Shown: positions 1-12,356 of the stretch, piece by piece
How positions within the stretch are numbered: the first letter of the stretch is position 1
How the letters are laid out: each line of letters begins with the position of its first letter
Assembly: GCF_010015615.1 (NCBI RefSeq)
Contig: NW_024468937.1
Coordinates: 4,803,674 to 4,867,673 of the forward strand
DNA: 64,000 nucleotides
Reading direction: 5' to 3'
Source of the DNA: Cucurbitaria berberidis CBS 394.84
Lineage: Eukaryota; Ascomycota; Dothideomycetes; Pleosporales; Cucurbitariaceae
Position numbers and translations under genes: made by a program
Notes under the pieces: generated by a model
Seen by the model: only the letters and a program-made list of their open reading frames with translations
Database searches by the model: none
What the model was told of the DNA's origin: nothing

Positions 1-300
1 AGCTCGTGGGACTGGAGCCTAATCCTTCGCAATCCAAGCGCAGACGCACAGAAGCATATGGCCATGACATTTCGTAACTGATGTATACGTGTAGTCAGTA
101 GTAGATTGGAGATTTTTGTTGAATTTGTAAACACCAAGTGACAATTGGGTTGTTACCCAGGCGGCGGACGGTCAATTTTAGCGAGAACCCCTCATGCCGT
201 CATATGTCAACTCCTTCAACGCCCACGATGACCGCCTCACAAACCTCCACCAGCACAAGAGTTACGCCCCAAGGCCGCGAAAACCTCTAGCCTACTCATC
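1..300. other. Upstream region of DOM34, no gene seen
   Basis: No open frame with recognisable protein content. It holds the presumed promoter and 5' UTR of the Dom34 gene that starts at 301, and perhaps the flank of a neighbour outside the window. Confidence 0.5.
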
Positions 301-1586
301 ATGAGGCTTCTCAAATCGCAAATCGAACAAAAAACGGGTGCAGGGTGGGCGACCCTACTGCCAGAAGAGCCCGAGGATATGGTACCTACACGTCCCGCAG
401 GGCCCTCAAGGTGGCAGGTCATGCTAACAGCATCCAGTGGCATGCGTATAACTTGATTCAAGAAAACGATCGGATACGCGCAAAAGCAGTACGGCGAGTC
501 TCCAAGACGTCTGATGCCGGCTCTACCTCGTCGCAACGAATCACCCTCGACCTCACCATCGCTGTAACGTCAACCGACTTCGATATTGGCTCGGGCCAAC
601 TCCATGTCTCAGGGCGCGTCGCCGTAGAGAACGAGCACGTCAAATTAGGGCAGCACCACACGCTAGATCTCGAGCTCAACAGGAAGTTTACACTAGAGAA
701 GGCAGATGGCTGGGACAGCGTCGCGCTGGAAATGCTGAAAGAGGCATGCGACAATGACAAGAGAGCAGAGCTATGGGCCGTGGTATTAGGCGAAGGCACA
801 GCGAATATATGCATGATAACCGAGCACCAAACCATCCTCCGCCAGAGAATAGAGATGTCCGTACCGCGAAAACGAAAGGGTGGTGTAGACGGGCACAGCA
901 AGGGCATGGACAGGTTCTTCTCAACCACGCTCTCTACTCTCCTCCGCCAGATCGATCTCCCGAACACCTCGACGACACAGCAAGGCAAGATGCTGCCGCT
1001 ATTACTAGCAAGCCCCGGCTTCGTCGCATCCGCCTTTCTCGCCTTCATAAGAGCCGAAGCCACGCGCACGACGAATAAACCCTTACTCGCCCTCATACCC
1101 TCCATCATCATCGCCCACTCCTCCTCCGCACATATCCACTCGCTCAACGAAATCCTCTCGTCGCCCGCCATAACAACGAAACTCTCCGACACAAAATACG
1201 CACGCGAAACCGCCCTAATGGACAAATTCCTCACGCTGATGCGCCAAGATGACGGGCGCGCATGGTACGGTCCGCGAGAAGTGGAGCGAGCAGTCGATAA
1301 AGGGGCCGTCGGGCGCGGCGGCGGGGTCCTGTTGATCAACAACGCGTTGTTCCGGGCGCAGAATATAGCAGAGCGGAGAAGATGGGTCAAGTTGGTTGAT
1401 CGGGTACGCGAGGCCGAGGGCGGAGAAGTCAGGGTCTTGAGCTCACTGCATGAGAGCGGGAAGCGGTTGGAGGGCCTGGGCAGCATCGCTGCTATACTCA
1501 CCTACCCGCTTGAAGACCTTGATGAGGAGCAAGAGGGCGATGATGTGCATGGAGGGGAAGGCGAGAATGGAGAAATGATTATATAG
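301..1586 (+). CDS. DOM34: Dom34/Pelota ribosome rescue factor
   Basis: Two exons: 301-381 and 438-1586, with a 56-base phase-0 intron at 382-437 (gtacct...ccag), giving 409 aa. Exon 1 encodes a start of the form MRLLKSQIEQ...LPEEPEDM, and exon 2 continues WHAYNLIQENDRIRAKAVRR, matching the Pelota N-terminal Sm-like domain. The middle domain carries VPRKRKGG and the C-terminal eL30-like domain the pattern LLINNALFRAQNIAERRRWV, followed by an acidic tail. Pelota with the GTPase Hbs1 recognises ribosomes stalled with an empty A site and splits them for no-go and non-stop decay in the cytosol. The unspliced frame opens at 345 in intron-containing sequence, so the ATG at 301 is preferred because it restores the conserved N-terminus. 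Identification is secure. Confidence 0.95.
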
Positions 1587-2444
1587 AGACTAAAGCATTG
1601 ACATGGGCTTTAGGTGGCTTGCTACGTGGAGTCATGGTGGCGCAATATACCCCTTTGAATACACATTTGAATCAAATGATACGTACAATCGTATATTAGC
1701 TCTTATATCGTGACCCATCACGGACATTTCGCGCATCAAGGTATAGCGTTGGAAACTCGCACTACCAATCTATCTATTCGCACTACAACTTCTAACTTCG
1801 TTATGACAAGCTTGTACCGTGAGTGCAAAAAGATATATTAAACAGATAATAACACAATAGTTTACATATGTTATGAATTCATCATGTACGCAAGCGAAGC
1901 AAAAGCACTGTATATTCATATATTTATTTCTTTTCAAGAGATCGTCTACTGTATCATCTCACCTACAGACAGTATATATACGTACGCGCTTTAATAGATC
2001 TCATTACGCACCAAGTCTGTGTGGAGGTATATCTTTCCCTCGGCGCGTTACAGTGCATCCAGCTGACCATCTATTCAACTCAGAGAGCAAGAAAGAAGAA
2101 GGTAAAAAAAGGGAGAAGAAGAGAAGACGCTTCGGAAAGCCAACATGTTAGAATCGTAAGCGTAAACTGATATCATACCCTCCCCCCACCAAACAAACAG
2201 CACCCAGAAAAACTCCAGAAAAACTCCCACCACCAAGTAATGCCAATTGGAGAACAGAGAAAGAAAAGAAGAAAAATGCAAAAAGAGGTATCCATCAACA
2301 CAAAGTTCCTAGAGTCTTTTGCATCCAGCCCAACGACACTCGAATCCGAGTGAGTTTCCCCAATTCAATCTTTATCAAGAGTTGATTAACACCCCCCAAC
2401 ACCAAGATTGCCAAATTTATTCCCAAAAAAACACACAGAACGCT
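1587..2444. other. Convergent 3' intergenic region
   Basis: Space between the ends of DOM34 (+) and the IQGAP gene (-). The sequence is A/T-rich with low-complexity A/G runs near 2090-2130 and 2260-2290. Short open frames here have no recognisable content. It presumably carries both 3' UTRs. Confidence 0.5.
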
Positions 2445-5400
2445 TTACTCGTCGCGGTAGAACTTCTTGAAGATCAAATGCAGGAACAAATTAACATTAA
2501 CCCTGACGGCGCCACCGCCCGACCCATCTCGCCCATCGCCGAAGAGATTCATGAATTGGTGGTTGTCGAACTGCGCTTGTAGTAGGCCGTCGAGCGGCAC
2601 TTCTGCAAACGCGCCGGGGATCATCATGGAGCCCTGGGAGCCCTGGATTTCAAAGGTACCCGTTGAGTTGGACGAGATGGTGATGTCGAGGCGGTCCCAT
2701 TGGCGCTCTGGATAGCCGGACCAGGAGATGAGGATGCCCTTTTCAGCGAGGTTGCGGGCCGAGTATTTGAAGGAGCCGAATCGATATTCCCGCCCTGCGC
2801 GCTGTAGTTCTCGCTGATGGTTGTACTGTCTTGTAAAAGGCAGGAGGAACTTCTTCTTTCCCTTTTTGGACTGCAGCGTTACCATAGCCTGCTCGATGTA
2901 GTCGTTGTAGCTCTTGAGCTGGCTCTCGAGGAAATGCGCTTTCTCGTCTAGAGCGGAGAGCGTAATCCGCACGCCCTCGAGTTCCTTGGCGCGCTGGATG
3001 CGCCGGCGGTGCTTCGTGCGGATATCGACAGCAATAGCGTTGAGCACGTCTTGATAATTGTTGAGGTGGGAGATGCGGCCTGCGCGTTGGAGATGCACCA
3101 TGTTCTCCAGACAATACTGCTTGAGAGTGGGATAATCTAGATCCAGCACGGAGTTGGACCCCATATCTGTGGTGTATGTGGAGGCGGCTGAGGAGCGCAC
3201 AGCGCTGTGTTTTCGTGACCGGTCTTTGTTTTGTGCGGCGAGTTCTTCGCGAACCAGGGCGTCCCAGCGGTCTTCATCCTCGGGTGTGATGGGTTTAGTC
3301 ATGATTTCTGTCAGGTTTGCACCGGTTTGGACGCGGATGATGTACAGTACGTAACGCTTGGTCTCCATGAAGAGTGACTTGATTTGCGCATCGGGGTCTA
3401 CACATGTCAGCGACGTGATGCAGATGGGCTAGAAAACTGCTCACCTTCTTGTTCATGGTACTTTGGGTTCAGCGTCAACGTGATCTCAGTGGAGCTGACG
3501 TGTAACAGTTCGTTTTCGTTGTTCTTTGCGCTGCCGAGTTCACGAATCACCTCACGAAGAGGGTCGTCATGGGCAGGGCAGAGAGTGGGAAGATCATCGA
3601 TGACGAGATTGTGTATAGCAAACACATCTGCAAGCTTGATATACAGGGTCGGCTTCGTCCGTGCAAACAGATCGTTGAACTCGTCAATTTCAAATTGGGC
3701 CTCGGGATCACGCACGTTGATCACTGTAATGATGTTAGTTAAGCCCCTCTATCATGAGCGGTGCACTTACTATTCGACCAGATGTCCTGTAGACGATCGA
3801 TAGCCTCGGTTATGTAGCTGTTGAGCGGCTGGAGGTAGAGATCCTCGCCACCAAACAACTTCCCTGATGCGATTTGACCCAGAACCTTCGCAACAGCACC
3901 CAGGTTCCGATTCATGATAGGAGACAGGCCGCGGTCAACCACGCCCCAGTGCTGTGGTTGGATCAAGGCAGGCATTATGTACGACTTCCACACCCAGTGG
4001 CCTGCGATCTGCAGGAGTTGCTCTGGCGCCTCATAAGGAAATCTTTGGCGAAGTTCTTCAAACATTTGCTGGGCGAGGTACCGGACTCCGTACGGCATTC
4101 GGTGAAGAACCTCCTCAAACACAGAGAAGTATTGGTCTGCAACATCTCGAAGATCCTGGAGGTTGTGGATAAAGGTGCCGCGCGTCTCGGGATCCTTTAG
4201 CGCTACATCTCGTGAGACATTCGGGTCGCGACGACTGCGTTGGCCAGTGCGAAGCTCTTCGTTGTTGATAGCTGACCGATAAATCTGCATCGGGTCGCTC
4301 TCCAGATCCAGGTGTTCATTTTCAATGATGTTCTCTAGGATGAGTGGGCCTAGGACTTCTTTGAGGAATTTGCGGTCCCGTGGTGATCGAACATAGTTTC
4401 CGAAGAGCTTGGCCCAGAAGAAGTTTCCACGCACAAACTCCTGTAGCGTTGCGCAGCCTTCGGTTTCCTCCGTTAGAGACCGTGCTAGCAGCTTTAGTAG
4501 CCAGTACTCTTCCCTGCGCTTCTGAGCCAACCCGAAAAGACTCATCGTCAGCTGCTCGATGCGCTTAGTATCCTTCTCGGCCATGTTTAGTTCGCGAACG
4601 CGTCTAAAGAGCCGTGCCATGTAATGAGGTTGGGTCTGCAGGGTGAAGAAGAGTTCCTGGTACTGCTCCAACTTCCTGCGAGAGTTCTTGTTGAGGGCCT
4701 TCAGATCGAATGGATCTTTCGAAGAGATGTCTTTGCTGCTGAGGAGGGTTCCAACGTTGCCGCCGAAGTGCTTCTGGTGCTTGACGACTTCGTCCAGTGT
4801 GATCTTGTTCTTCACCAGGAGCGCGATTTTGATGTCAAGTTGGTCGACGTATTGCTCAGCAAGCTCGTTCTGTCGCACGTGTTGCACGACGGTCTTTCGT
4901 AAGCGCTCGAATTCTGGAGTGTTGTTAGAAACGTATGCTTGTGGGAAGTGAAGTATGCTTTACCGATTTCCTCATCAAAGTCAATGTCGTTGTCGTTCAG
5001 AAGATGAACAAAGTTTTTGACTGTGGACACAGGAGGGTTTGTCCCGCTCGTCAAGCTCTTGTATGCTTCACCCTGTTGGCGCCCGCGGATGAAGCTCTGA
5101 ACCTTGATGACCTTCTCCATGTTCTCCTTGTAGAACTGCTTCTTCTCGACGAACTTCTGTCGTATCATCATTCCACGAGCCAAGGCCTGAAGCTCAATGA
5201 TAGCCTCTTCGTGCTCTTCGACCTGGCCGAGCTGCACGCCAATGTGCATGCGCAGTAACATGCCGCGTGCCACACCTTGCAGTTCGATGATCTCTGGTTC
5301 TTGTGCGTTGAGCTCGCACAGAATTTCATAGGTTTTTTGTCGTTGAACGAATCCTCGACAAGCAGACTGAAGGTCAAGGATAGTGGGTGTTTGTGCCTGA

Positions 5401-7688
5401 AGTGCCTTGAGATCAGAGAAGTGCCTCTGCCTTGAAAGGAAGCCGCGAATGAAGGACTGAAGAGAAAGAACAGCGCTTTGTTGATCATTCAGTTGGGCAA
5501 GGGTGTCTGCAACTTCTGAACGCATCCTGCCTCCTCTTGCTACAGCCTGCAGATCAGTGATGTTGGGCACTTCGACTTGAAGCGCTTCTTGCAGCTCCCT
5601 AACAGAGCTCCTGATAGTGTTGCCCCGAACTTGAGATTGAAGATCGGACCAATTAACATGTGAGCTTACCAGATTCTTTTGCACATCGGCGTTCTTGCCT
5701 CGAGCCATAAGGCCTCGTGCAGCGGCCTGTAGCATGGTGACAATAGACTCGTGTTGGCGAAGGCTCTCCTGGTCGGCACGCATTGATTGGCGAAGAAGCA
5801 CTGCTCGGGAGACAGCCTGGAGTTGTACAGTCTGAGGCTCGCTCTCTTTCAGCTCCGTCCATTGTCGATCGACCTCATTCCGGAGAAGGGCACCACGAAT
5901 CATCGACTGTACGTGTACCACGGCAGGCTCCGTGTCGCGGGTCTGCTCGTAGCGGTCGCAGACGCGTAGTCGTTCCAGTGCTCCTCGAACTGCTGCTTGG
6001 AATTGGCGTATGCCATGCTCCTGTTGCTGAATTTTCGACTTGGTGTACTGGACTTGTGCCCTGGCTTTGCGTCCTCGGAACAAATTCTGCACCTTCAGCA
6101 CCTGCACTTCCTTATCCTGCCAGTACTGCTCTTCGCCTTGCAACCTGGATCGAATCAGGTATCCTCTGGCGGCGCTCTGTAGGGTCACTGCGAATCGACG
6201 CATGTCCATCCGGTAGTAGGCTATCTGTCTAGCCCAGTCACCTCGAATGCGTGCTTGCAGGTCCACAACGAGGTGCTCGTAATCCCACAGATCCTGCATC
6301 AGGTTTCCCAATCGTATCCTTTCCAGAGCGCCTCGCATTTGTGCCTGAAGGTCAACAATGATGTGTTCATTTTCGGCCAATTCGCGGTCGACGCGGTCCT
6401 CTTCGGATTCGACTGGTTCTGGCTCTGGTTCCACCTGGAAATTCGCCTGCATACCTGAGAAATTCGGCATGCTGACGCCGGATTTGTCCAGGCCTTTTTG
6501 GGTAGCCTCCAGTTCATGGTCCTCAAACTGTAGTTTACCTACGAGGTTGCCGATACGAAAGTCGACTATACCCTTCCGGAACAGTAGCCATGAAAGCGCG
6601 TGTATACAGTAGATGACTTTGGGGATATTCTTCTTCTCATACAGATCGATCAGCTCGAATCGGAACAGGTCTGGGAGCTCGACTTCAGACAAAAAGGCAA
6701 AGAAGTGGGCGTAGTTGTTCGAGTGTCGATATTGTAACTTGGGGTCCCGGAATATGCGCAACGGCTTTCCTTTGATGGCCTGTACAATCTCGGCCAAGGT
6801 CACACCGTTTCGCAGGGCTTCTTCCAATTCGACGACGGGTGGGAGATCCGAGTGGATAATGTCTTCCACCCACTCTTTTGCCTCTCCAATATGGCAGAGA
6901 TATTCGTATGCTTGCAAGAATTGGCGCTGCTGATCCATCCAATTGCGACTGGACCACGCTGAGGCCGTCTTCTTCTCCCGTTGTGGGTCGGTCCGTTGCA
7001 GCCTCCTTCGCCCATGCAGACCGACCACCTGGTGCTCGGGAGACTTGATTGCAAAGTCTTCATCGCTGGCCGACTCGGCGAATTTGGACAGGGTGCGCAA
7101 GTGTCCCGTCGACGACTTCTGGAAGCTCTGCAGCTCAGGGCGCTCGAGGTGAGCTGACAGCGGACGCGATGCGTGATCGCGAGTGGGCGCGCTCGCAGAG
7201 TCTGTTCGGGAGATGGCCAGCGACAACGGTCGCGGCTTGCTAGGAGGAGAGACGGAGCCATCATAGGGTATGTATCGCAGGTTTTCGACGCTCTGTGATC
7301 GGACATGGCTGTGCGTGGGGCTGCTTGCTGTCGCGCGCGCGGGCGGTTCAGGCACTGGGGAGCTTTGTGGAGCCTGCTGGAGCGGGCGCAGCGCTTTTCG
7401 CATACTGGAGTAGGCATGCGATGGATCGGCCGCTGAGGATCCAAAGTAGTCCTCTGACCGCGGCTGCGGGAGAGCCGTTGCCTCGCTCTGGCCGCGACGG
7501 TGGCCTATGGATCCGAGTCCATTGGAAGCCTCGCTGGACCGTGTGCTTGAGCGGCTCGGTGGGTACTGGTTCGTGCCGTTGGAGTAGTTTGACGAGCCAT
7601 TCGAGGCGGTAGACGTCTGTCGCAGTGGGGAGGGCGAGGTCGCGAGGTGGCCGAGTCTCGTTCGCGGGGTGTAGGTGGAGTAGCTCAT
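2445..7688 (-). CDS. IQGAP family cytokinesis scaffold (Rng2/Iqg1-like)
   Basis: Four exons, minus strand: 7688-4964, 4913-3771, 3723-3445 and 3397-2445, with introns of 50, 47 and 47 bases, all phase 1. Together they give 1699 aa. After a Ser/Pro-rich N-terminus (about 1-250) comes a calponin-homology domain (about 255-380), then about 15 IQ-like repeats of the form LQxxxRGxxxR (about 440-870), a RasGAP-related domain (about 1040-1290) and a RasGAP C-terminal domain to the end. This order defines IQGAP, which binds actin through CH and calmodulin or myosin light chains through IQ motifs, and organises the contractile ring at septation. The start ATG at 7688 is chosen because the open frame above it is uninformative. 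The GAP region contains FVRGN, discussed in the findings. It is divergent from IMP dehydrogenase. Confidence 0.95.
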
Positions 7689-8671
7689 GGCGATCGCGAC
7701 AGTCGAGGGCGTTGCTGCGACCCAGTTCGACACGGCATACGTCGTACAGAGCAGCGAGCGGGAGTGGGTTGGCTCTCGTAGAGTTTGGGGGGTTGGAGAG
7801 GCCGTTATAGAGGCCGCGATATTACAAGTAGAGATGGAGAGGCGCCTGCCTGCAGAAACAAACACCAACAACAGACTCGACCAAGGTGCGTCAACGAGTC
7901 AAGCGATCAGGCCGGCAGTATCGCGCAGCACAGGCCAAAGAAGGTAATGCGGAATGTGCAATTAAATTGGGAGCGTAAGAGGAGAGTCGCGGGCGGCGAG
8001 GGTGCTGGAATTGGCAATGCATGTGTCGAGTCGAGTCCAAGCTTGGCCGACGCTTTGTTTATCGTGTTTGTTGATGCGGCGACGGGACCAAGGAACCGAA
8101 CCGCCTCCGCGCCACCACAGACACAGACACAGACACACACGCCCATCGCTGCCCGACCCACGTCACACCGACTTGGACATTTCCGAAGCACGGCCTGAGC
8201 GCTGGTTTATAGCTTCAGGAGATACTTTGCAGTCTTTTCTTCTTCTTCCAGCAATTGGGAGATATCGTCAAACAGTCCTATAGTCCTAGCGTCGCGTCGT
8301 TGCTCGCACCACCCTCACAGATTTCCCCCCATCCATACCGGCAACACGAACCGACTTCTGCCCTCACACAACATTATCGCGCCTATTCAACAGACTTCTT
8401 TTTATCGTCTGATGCGCCATGGAAATCAACTCCTCGAACGCGTCTCGCTGCTCTGGCTGGGGACACGCTAGAGGCGGGGTCACCTGAAAGGCTTGGCACA
8501 GGAACCCACAGAAATTCTTTCTTCGCCTCGATTCCCTCCCAACTTTTCTTTCTCTTGGGAAAGCCCATAACTTTCCCCGGCCCAAGTCCTTCCACCAAGA
8601 ACTGCGGTCTGTTTCGTTCAGTCAACCCTCCTACACCCTTCTCGCTTTCTCGAGAAGACCGACTTTTCACC
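7689..8671. promoter_or_regulatory. Divergent promoter region IQGAP/IMP dehydrogenase
   Basis: The 983 bases between the two divergent start codons must hold both promoters and 5' UTRs. It includes a short CA-rich repeat (acacag units) around 8117-8140 and pyrimidine-rich stretches from about 8225 to the IMPDH start, typical of strongly expressed fungal genes. Start sites cannot be read directly. Confidence 0.5.
8117..8140. repeat. Short acacag/ac tandem repeat
   Basis: About four units of an acacag-type repeat that grade into a dinucleotide run, lying in the divergent promoter region. It is a simple microsatellite with no evident coding role. Confidence 0.7.
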
Positions 8672-10563
8672 ATGCCCATTTCCAACGGCGACGCCATGAC
8701 CAACACCGCCGCCGACGCCCTCGACTACTCCAAGGCGCTGGACGTGCTCAAGAACGAGTACTCGGAGCGCGATGGAATCGACATCCAGACGCTCATTGAC
8801 TCGAAGAAGAACGGCGGCCTGACCTACAATGACTTCCTCATGCTCCCTGGCTACATTGGTGCGTTGCCCCTGTACTGAGAACAGCTCCACGCCCATGTAC
8901 TCGATTCCAGCTCATCCTAACCATGGCATAGGCTTCCCCGCCGCTGAAGTCACCCTCGATACCCCCATCACGAAGCGCATTACCCTCAAGACTCCCTTCG
9001 TCTCCTCGCCCATGGACACCGTCACCGAGCACAACATGGCGATTCACATCGCCCTTCTTGGTGGCCTCGGTGTAATTCACCACAACTGCTCCCAAGACGA
9101 CCAGGCCGAGATGGTGCGCAAGGTCAAGCGCTTCGAGAATGGCTTCATCCTGGATCCCGTCGTCATTTCGCCCACAACCACGGTTGGCCAAGCAAAGGCG
9201 CTCAAGGCCCAGTGGGGATTTGGCGGCTTTCCCGTCACAGGTGAGCATCTTCTTTTTATCATCTTGCGATTTTTCTTTTATGATGAACAACCTTCTTATA
9301 TAACTTTCGTTCATCCGCAACGATTCCGTCGTGCTGTGGAGCCAAGTCTTTCTGATCTAGTCTTCTACCGCCCTCTTCTATGCATATGGAGTAAAGCGCA
9401 ATCGCTGACAAATGTCCGTAGAGAATGGCACTCTCCGCTCCAAGCTCGTCGGCATCATCACTCCTCGTGACATTCAGTTCCACGACAAGCTAGAGGACCC
9501 GGTCACGGCCGTCATGTCCACAGATCTCGTCACTGCCCGCCACGGCGTAGAGCTCAAGGAGGCCAACGACATTCTCAACAAATCGAAGAAGGGCAAGCTC
9601 CCAATCGTCGATGAGAACTTCAATCTGATTGCGCTCCTGTCCCGATCTGATTTGATGAAGAACCTAAACTTCCCGCTTGCCTCCAAGCTCCCTCATTCCA
9701 AGCAATTGATTGCTGCCGCTGCCATTGGTACTCGGCCAGAGGACAAGATTCGTCTGCAGAAGCTCGTAGATGCCGGTCTTGACATTGTCGTCCTTGACAG
9801 CAGCCAGGGCAACAGCATGTACCAGGTGGAGATGATCAAGTACATCAAGGAGAAGTACCCCGAGATTGATGTGATTGGCGGAAACGTCGTCACTCGAGAG
9901 CAGGCTGCCGCGCTCATCGCCGCTGGTGCGGATGGCCTCCGAATTGGTATGGGCAGCGGAAGCGCCTGCATCACCCAGGAAGTCATGGCTGTCGGCAGGC
10001 CCCAGGCCACATCCGTCTACAACGTCACCTCCTTTGCAAGGCGCTTCGGCGTTCCCTGCATTGCGGATGGCGGTATCCAAAACGTAGGTCACATTGTCAA
10101 GGGACTCGCCATGGGTGCTTCCACCGTCATGATGGGTGGTCTCCTTGCCGGAACCACCGAGTCACCCGGAGAGTACTTTGTGAGCCGTGATGGCCAGCTT
10201 GTCAAGGCTTACCGTGGCATGGGCAGCATCGCCGCCATGGAGGACAAGAAGGCCGGAGCTGGTAGCGCCGACTCGAAGGCTAGCAACGCCGGAACTGCGC
10301 GCTACTTCTCTGAGGGTGATCGTGTTTTGGTCGCTCAGGGTGTGTCTGGATCCGTCCAGGACCGTGGCTCCATCACCAAATTCGTTCCTTACCTTATGGC
10401 TGGTGTGCAGCACTCGCTGCAAGATATTGGCCTCAAGAGCATCACAGACCTTAGCGAGGGCGTTGCCAACGGCACCGTCAGATTTGAGCTGAGAACCGCC
10501 AGTGCTCAGGCTGAGGGTAACGTCCACGGACTGCACAGCTTCGACAAGAAGCTGTATTCATAG
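8672..10563 (+). CDS. Inosine-5'-monophosphate dehydrogenase
   Basis: Three exons: 8672-8858, 8932-9240 and 9422-10563, with introns of 73 and 181 bases (phases 1 and 1), giving 545 aa. IMPDH oxidises IMP to XMP with NAD+, the first committed step of GMP synthesis. The start reads MPISNGDAMTN and the N-terminal catalytic part has LTYNDFLMLPGYIGFPAAEV. The CBS pair is the inserted region around residues 115-240. The catalytic loop is GMGSGSACITQEV with the nucleophilic cysteine, followed by ADGGIQNVGHIVKGLAMGAS and YRGMGSIAAM. The flap and C-terminus YFSEGDRVLVAQGVSG are intact. Nothing marks it as a mycophenolate-resistance paralogue; no biosynthetic cluster is adjacent. It is divergent from IQGAP and followed by the Nudix gene on the same strand. 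Confidence 0.96.
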
Positions 10564-11135
10564 ATTCTGCAGAGAACCGGTTAGGTGTGCATTGGGAGGG
10601 CGTTCAAAGAGTGGTCAGCTGGGTTGCTGTTTCTTTTTCGGTAGACACGTGAAGATGATTTGATGGGTACATTACGGAGCAATGGATAGGCTTAAAAGCA
10701 ATGATACCACGAACAACGTTCATTCTTGATAATTTACTTTAATCACTTCAATCATTGGCTGCCAATGTGACAGCTGCTGCCGGTTTTCCTCCTGTCTCGA
10801 CTTGTCTACGACGTCACTCAGGGCAAAGCTCTCCCCACAACCTCGGCATCTCCCCGCGTCCAACACTCTCCAACCACACATGATGGCGCGCTACCATCCC
10901 GCATTGTCGACTCTTTTTGAGGCGAAACATGTCAAAGCCGACTTCATTCTCTTCGCTCCTCCAGGTTGAACCTAGGTTTGCAGTGTATCCAAAACCTCGC
11001 CTCGCCTGCTCTGTTGTAACACGCCCAACTTCGTTTCACTGCGTTAAGCTTCAGACAAGACGCATATCTGCAAATCAAGAGAATTGTAGCTGGAGGTTTG
11101 CTGTACAGGAAAATAATAGAATACAACGACGTAAT
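10564..11135. other. Intergenic, IMPDH 3' end to Nudix 5' region
   Basis: Contains the IMPDH 3' UTR and the promoter of the Nudix gene. An in-frame ATG at 10929 would extend the Nudix protein upstream (see that entry). No separate gene is seen. Confidence 0.45.
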
Positions 11136-12356
11136 ATGTCAACACCAGCGGACCACAAACAGTCGAAGAACGCGCCGAAGACGCCACCTGTGCCACGACC
11201 AAGCGCAAGGTATGTCTTCACTCTACCTCCCTTTTAGAACCTTGCGACAACCGCCTCCCATACTGAACATATACTGACATTTCCTAGCGTCCTTCTCATA
11301 TCCCCTACCAACCAGATCCTCCTCCTCCACCGCGTCTCCAAAGCATCCAGCTTCGCCTCCGCACACGTCTTCCCCGGCGGCGCATTATCAAAAACACACG
11401 ACGGCGAAATACCACACGAAAATGATCTCGGACGACATCAAGACGGGCCATCATACCGCATAGCAGCCGTGCGCGAAACCTTCGAGGAGTCCGGCATCCT
11501 ACTCGCCAAGAGCAAGAAGACAGGGAAGCTTTTCACCGAGATAAGCGATGAGGAGCGCGAGGAAGGAAGACGCGCAGTGCACGCCGGCAAGACCAAGTTC
11601 ACCGCGCTGCTGGAGAGCTGGGGAGCGATACCAGATACCGAGGCGCTGATTCCGTTTACGCGCTGGGTTACGCCGCCCAATGTGCCCAAGCGCTTCAGCA
11701 CGCAAATGTACATGTACTTTCTGCCCTTGGGCTCTACCTCACCTACCAGACATGCTACTACTTCTGCTCCCAAGGACACGCCGCCCAGCTCAGAGTTGGA
11801 GCAAGACGAGATTGTCATTCCTAACCCCACACATGACGGCGGCATAGAACACACCGCAGCACGCTTTCTCCCCCCAAACAAATGGCTCAACCTCGCGCGG
11901 CAGAACTGCATTATCCTGTTTCCACCCCAGTTCTTCCTCATGTTTATCCTCAGCCCCTATCTCGCAGCGACGATCACGTCGCCCGAGTCCCCTATTCCCT
12001 CGACACCGGACTTGCAGCTTGAACGCGAGCGGCTCCTCGCTTTCCTAGCTAAGCCGAGGATGTACGAGGGTAAGCCGGAAGTTTCGTTTGCGGAGGCGTG
12101 TATTTCTCCCATGGCGCTGGGAAAGGGCCTGTACGGCGATAAAGCGCAGGATGGCGTGGGCGGCGTGGATAAGTACACTGCTGTGCTCACGCTTGATTAT
12201 CCGGGGAAGGAGGTAGATGCGCAGAGTTTGGGGAGGAAGGGGGTTCAGGAGTGGGTTGTTACGACGCGGTTCAAGGGCGAGGGGCCAAGGGATGTGGATG
12301 TTAGGCGTAGAGAAGATGTTTTGGGTAAGGGGTTTCAAAGGGTGGGGAAACTGTGA
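11136..12356 (+). CDS. NUDT19-like Nudix hydrolase
   Basis: Two exons: 11136-11209 and 11288-12356, with a 78-base phase-2 intron, giving 380 aa from the ATG at 11136. The fold begins VLLISPTNQILLLHRV, then VFPGGALS and, after an insert, the Nudix helix AAVRETFEESGIL, whose REx2EExG residues bind the metal. The spacing between the first glycines and the helix is longer than in ordinary Nudix boxes, as in NUDT19/RP2p enzymes. WVTPPNVPKRFSTQMYMYFL is also a NUDT19 feature. Members hydrolyse CoA and acyl-CoA diphosphate bonds, often in peroxisomes or mitochondria; the substrate here is inferred. An in-frame ATG at 10929 would add 69 residues rich in Arg/Lys/Ser and almost free of acids, a possible mitochondrial presequence. 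The shorter start is given because it is adjacent to the conserved domain. Confidence 0.85.

Noticed and set aside
8672..10563. Mycophenolic-acid self-resistance IMPDH in a gene cluster
   Set aside because: Neighbours are IQGAP and a Nudix enzyme; no polyketide synthase, methyltransferase or prenyltransferase is nearby, so it is the housekeeping copy.
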